Source: Polaribacter vadi
Lineage (GTDB): Bacteria > Bacteroidota > Bacteroidia > Flavobacteriales > Flavobacteriaceae
Assembly (NCBI RefSeq): GCF_018861005.1
Contig: NZ_JAHKQL010000037.1
Coordinates: 1-64,000, forward strand
Length of the DNA stretch: 64,000 bases
Direction: 5' to 3'
Position 1 is the stretch's first letter. Each line of letters begins with the position of its first letter. This document shows positions 63,979 through 64,000 of this stretch, in pieces. A model generated the notes under the pieces. It saw only the letters and a program-made list of their open reading frames with translations, made no database searches and was not told where the DNA came from. Both the position numbers and the translations under genes were made by a program.

Positions 63979-64000
63979 ATGCTAAAATTTGTAAAAAACC
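63979..64000 (+). CDS. ccoQ: start of a cbb3 oxidase small subunit (CcoQ), cut by the window end
   Basis: Three bases after the ccoNO stop an ATG opens MLKFVKN and the window ends. In Bacteroidota the gene after ccoNO is ccoQ, a short single-helix subunit with this kind of start. The identification rests mainly on position. Confidence 0.6.

Overview
The window is a 64-kb piece of a very AT-rich chromosome from the phylum Bacteroidota, almost certainly family Flavobacteriaceae (gene content and order recall Polaribacter or a close marine relative; the genus is a guess). Evidence: promoters of the form TTG-N17-22-TAnnTTTG, no Shine-Dalgarno sequences, a large surface protein with CDD repeats, LptD and TamB/TamL of the Bacteroidota type, a fused CcoN-CcoO oxidase subunit, a PUR-family nucleic-acid-binding protein and a complete menaquinone-type quinone context. 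I see no rRNA, tRNA, CRISPR array, prophage or transposase. Apart from one possible small cassette at about 19.64-20.10 kb, this is core chromosome.

Layout. 0-4.5 kb: a very large secreted repeat protein on the minus strand, apparently broken by two stops in a damaged stretch at the window edge. 4.6-7.6 kb: an ABC-2 type transporter pair, a small membrane protein and a pRiA4b ORF-3-like protein (minus). 7.6-9.1 kb: a hotdog thioesterase and isochorismate synthase (menaquinone entry). 9.2-11.4 kb: PUR protein and an ABC exporter (minus). 11.6-18.1 kb: nusB, DUF1573 lipoprotein, yajC, YbbR-like, coaE, a two-component system and a TsaC-like protein (plus). 18.1-20.1 kb: glycosyltransferase, HsdR-N-domain protein and a GxxExxY protein. 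20.1-24.5 kb: holA, DUF1569, an LTA-synthase-like enzyme and tsaD. 24.7-29.1 kb: an orphan tamB. 29.3-32.1 kb: pfkA, gap, mgsA (glycolysis and its methylglyoxal bypass) and ridA. 32.2-41.9 kb: cell-envelope genes (lptD, amidase, MlaD), an HdrC/HdrB-like Fe-S pair, a membrane protein with an amidase-like tail domain and two PH-domain proteins. 41.9-47.2 kb: menA, menC and menE with a metal-dependent hydrolase, an SRPBCC protein and a CPBP protease. 47.2-55.3 kb: a peptidoglycan-binding-domain protein, then a second tamB directly followed by tamL. 55.3-64 kb: a CRP/FNR regulator divergent from ccoI-deoC-deoD-hemN, a 39-residue membrane peptide, and the start of the cbb3 oxidase operon ccoS-ccoNO-ccoQ.

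How parts work together. The right end is the most coherent system: a CRP/FNR-family regulator faces its probable targets. Two operons, the copper-ATPase/heme operon and the cbb3 oxidase operon, carry the same 19-base motif TGATAAAnnTCATATTTTA, each beginning exactly 35 bases before a -7 box and centred at about -41.5 from the predicted transcription start. This is the classical position for class II activation and links oxygen sensing to copper delivery, heme synthesis and the high-affinity oxidase. The operon also contains two nucleoside-salvage genes (deoC, deoD). Quinone synthesis genes (7.6-9.1 and 41.9-47.2 kb) supply the same respiratory chain.

Limits: all functional names rest on motif recognition by eye. 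No database search, folding or promoter scoring was run. Many start codons are TTG, and several starts were moved from the longest open frame because a promoter box overlaps the longer form.
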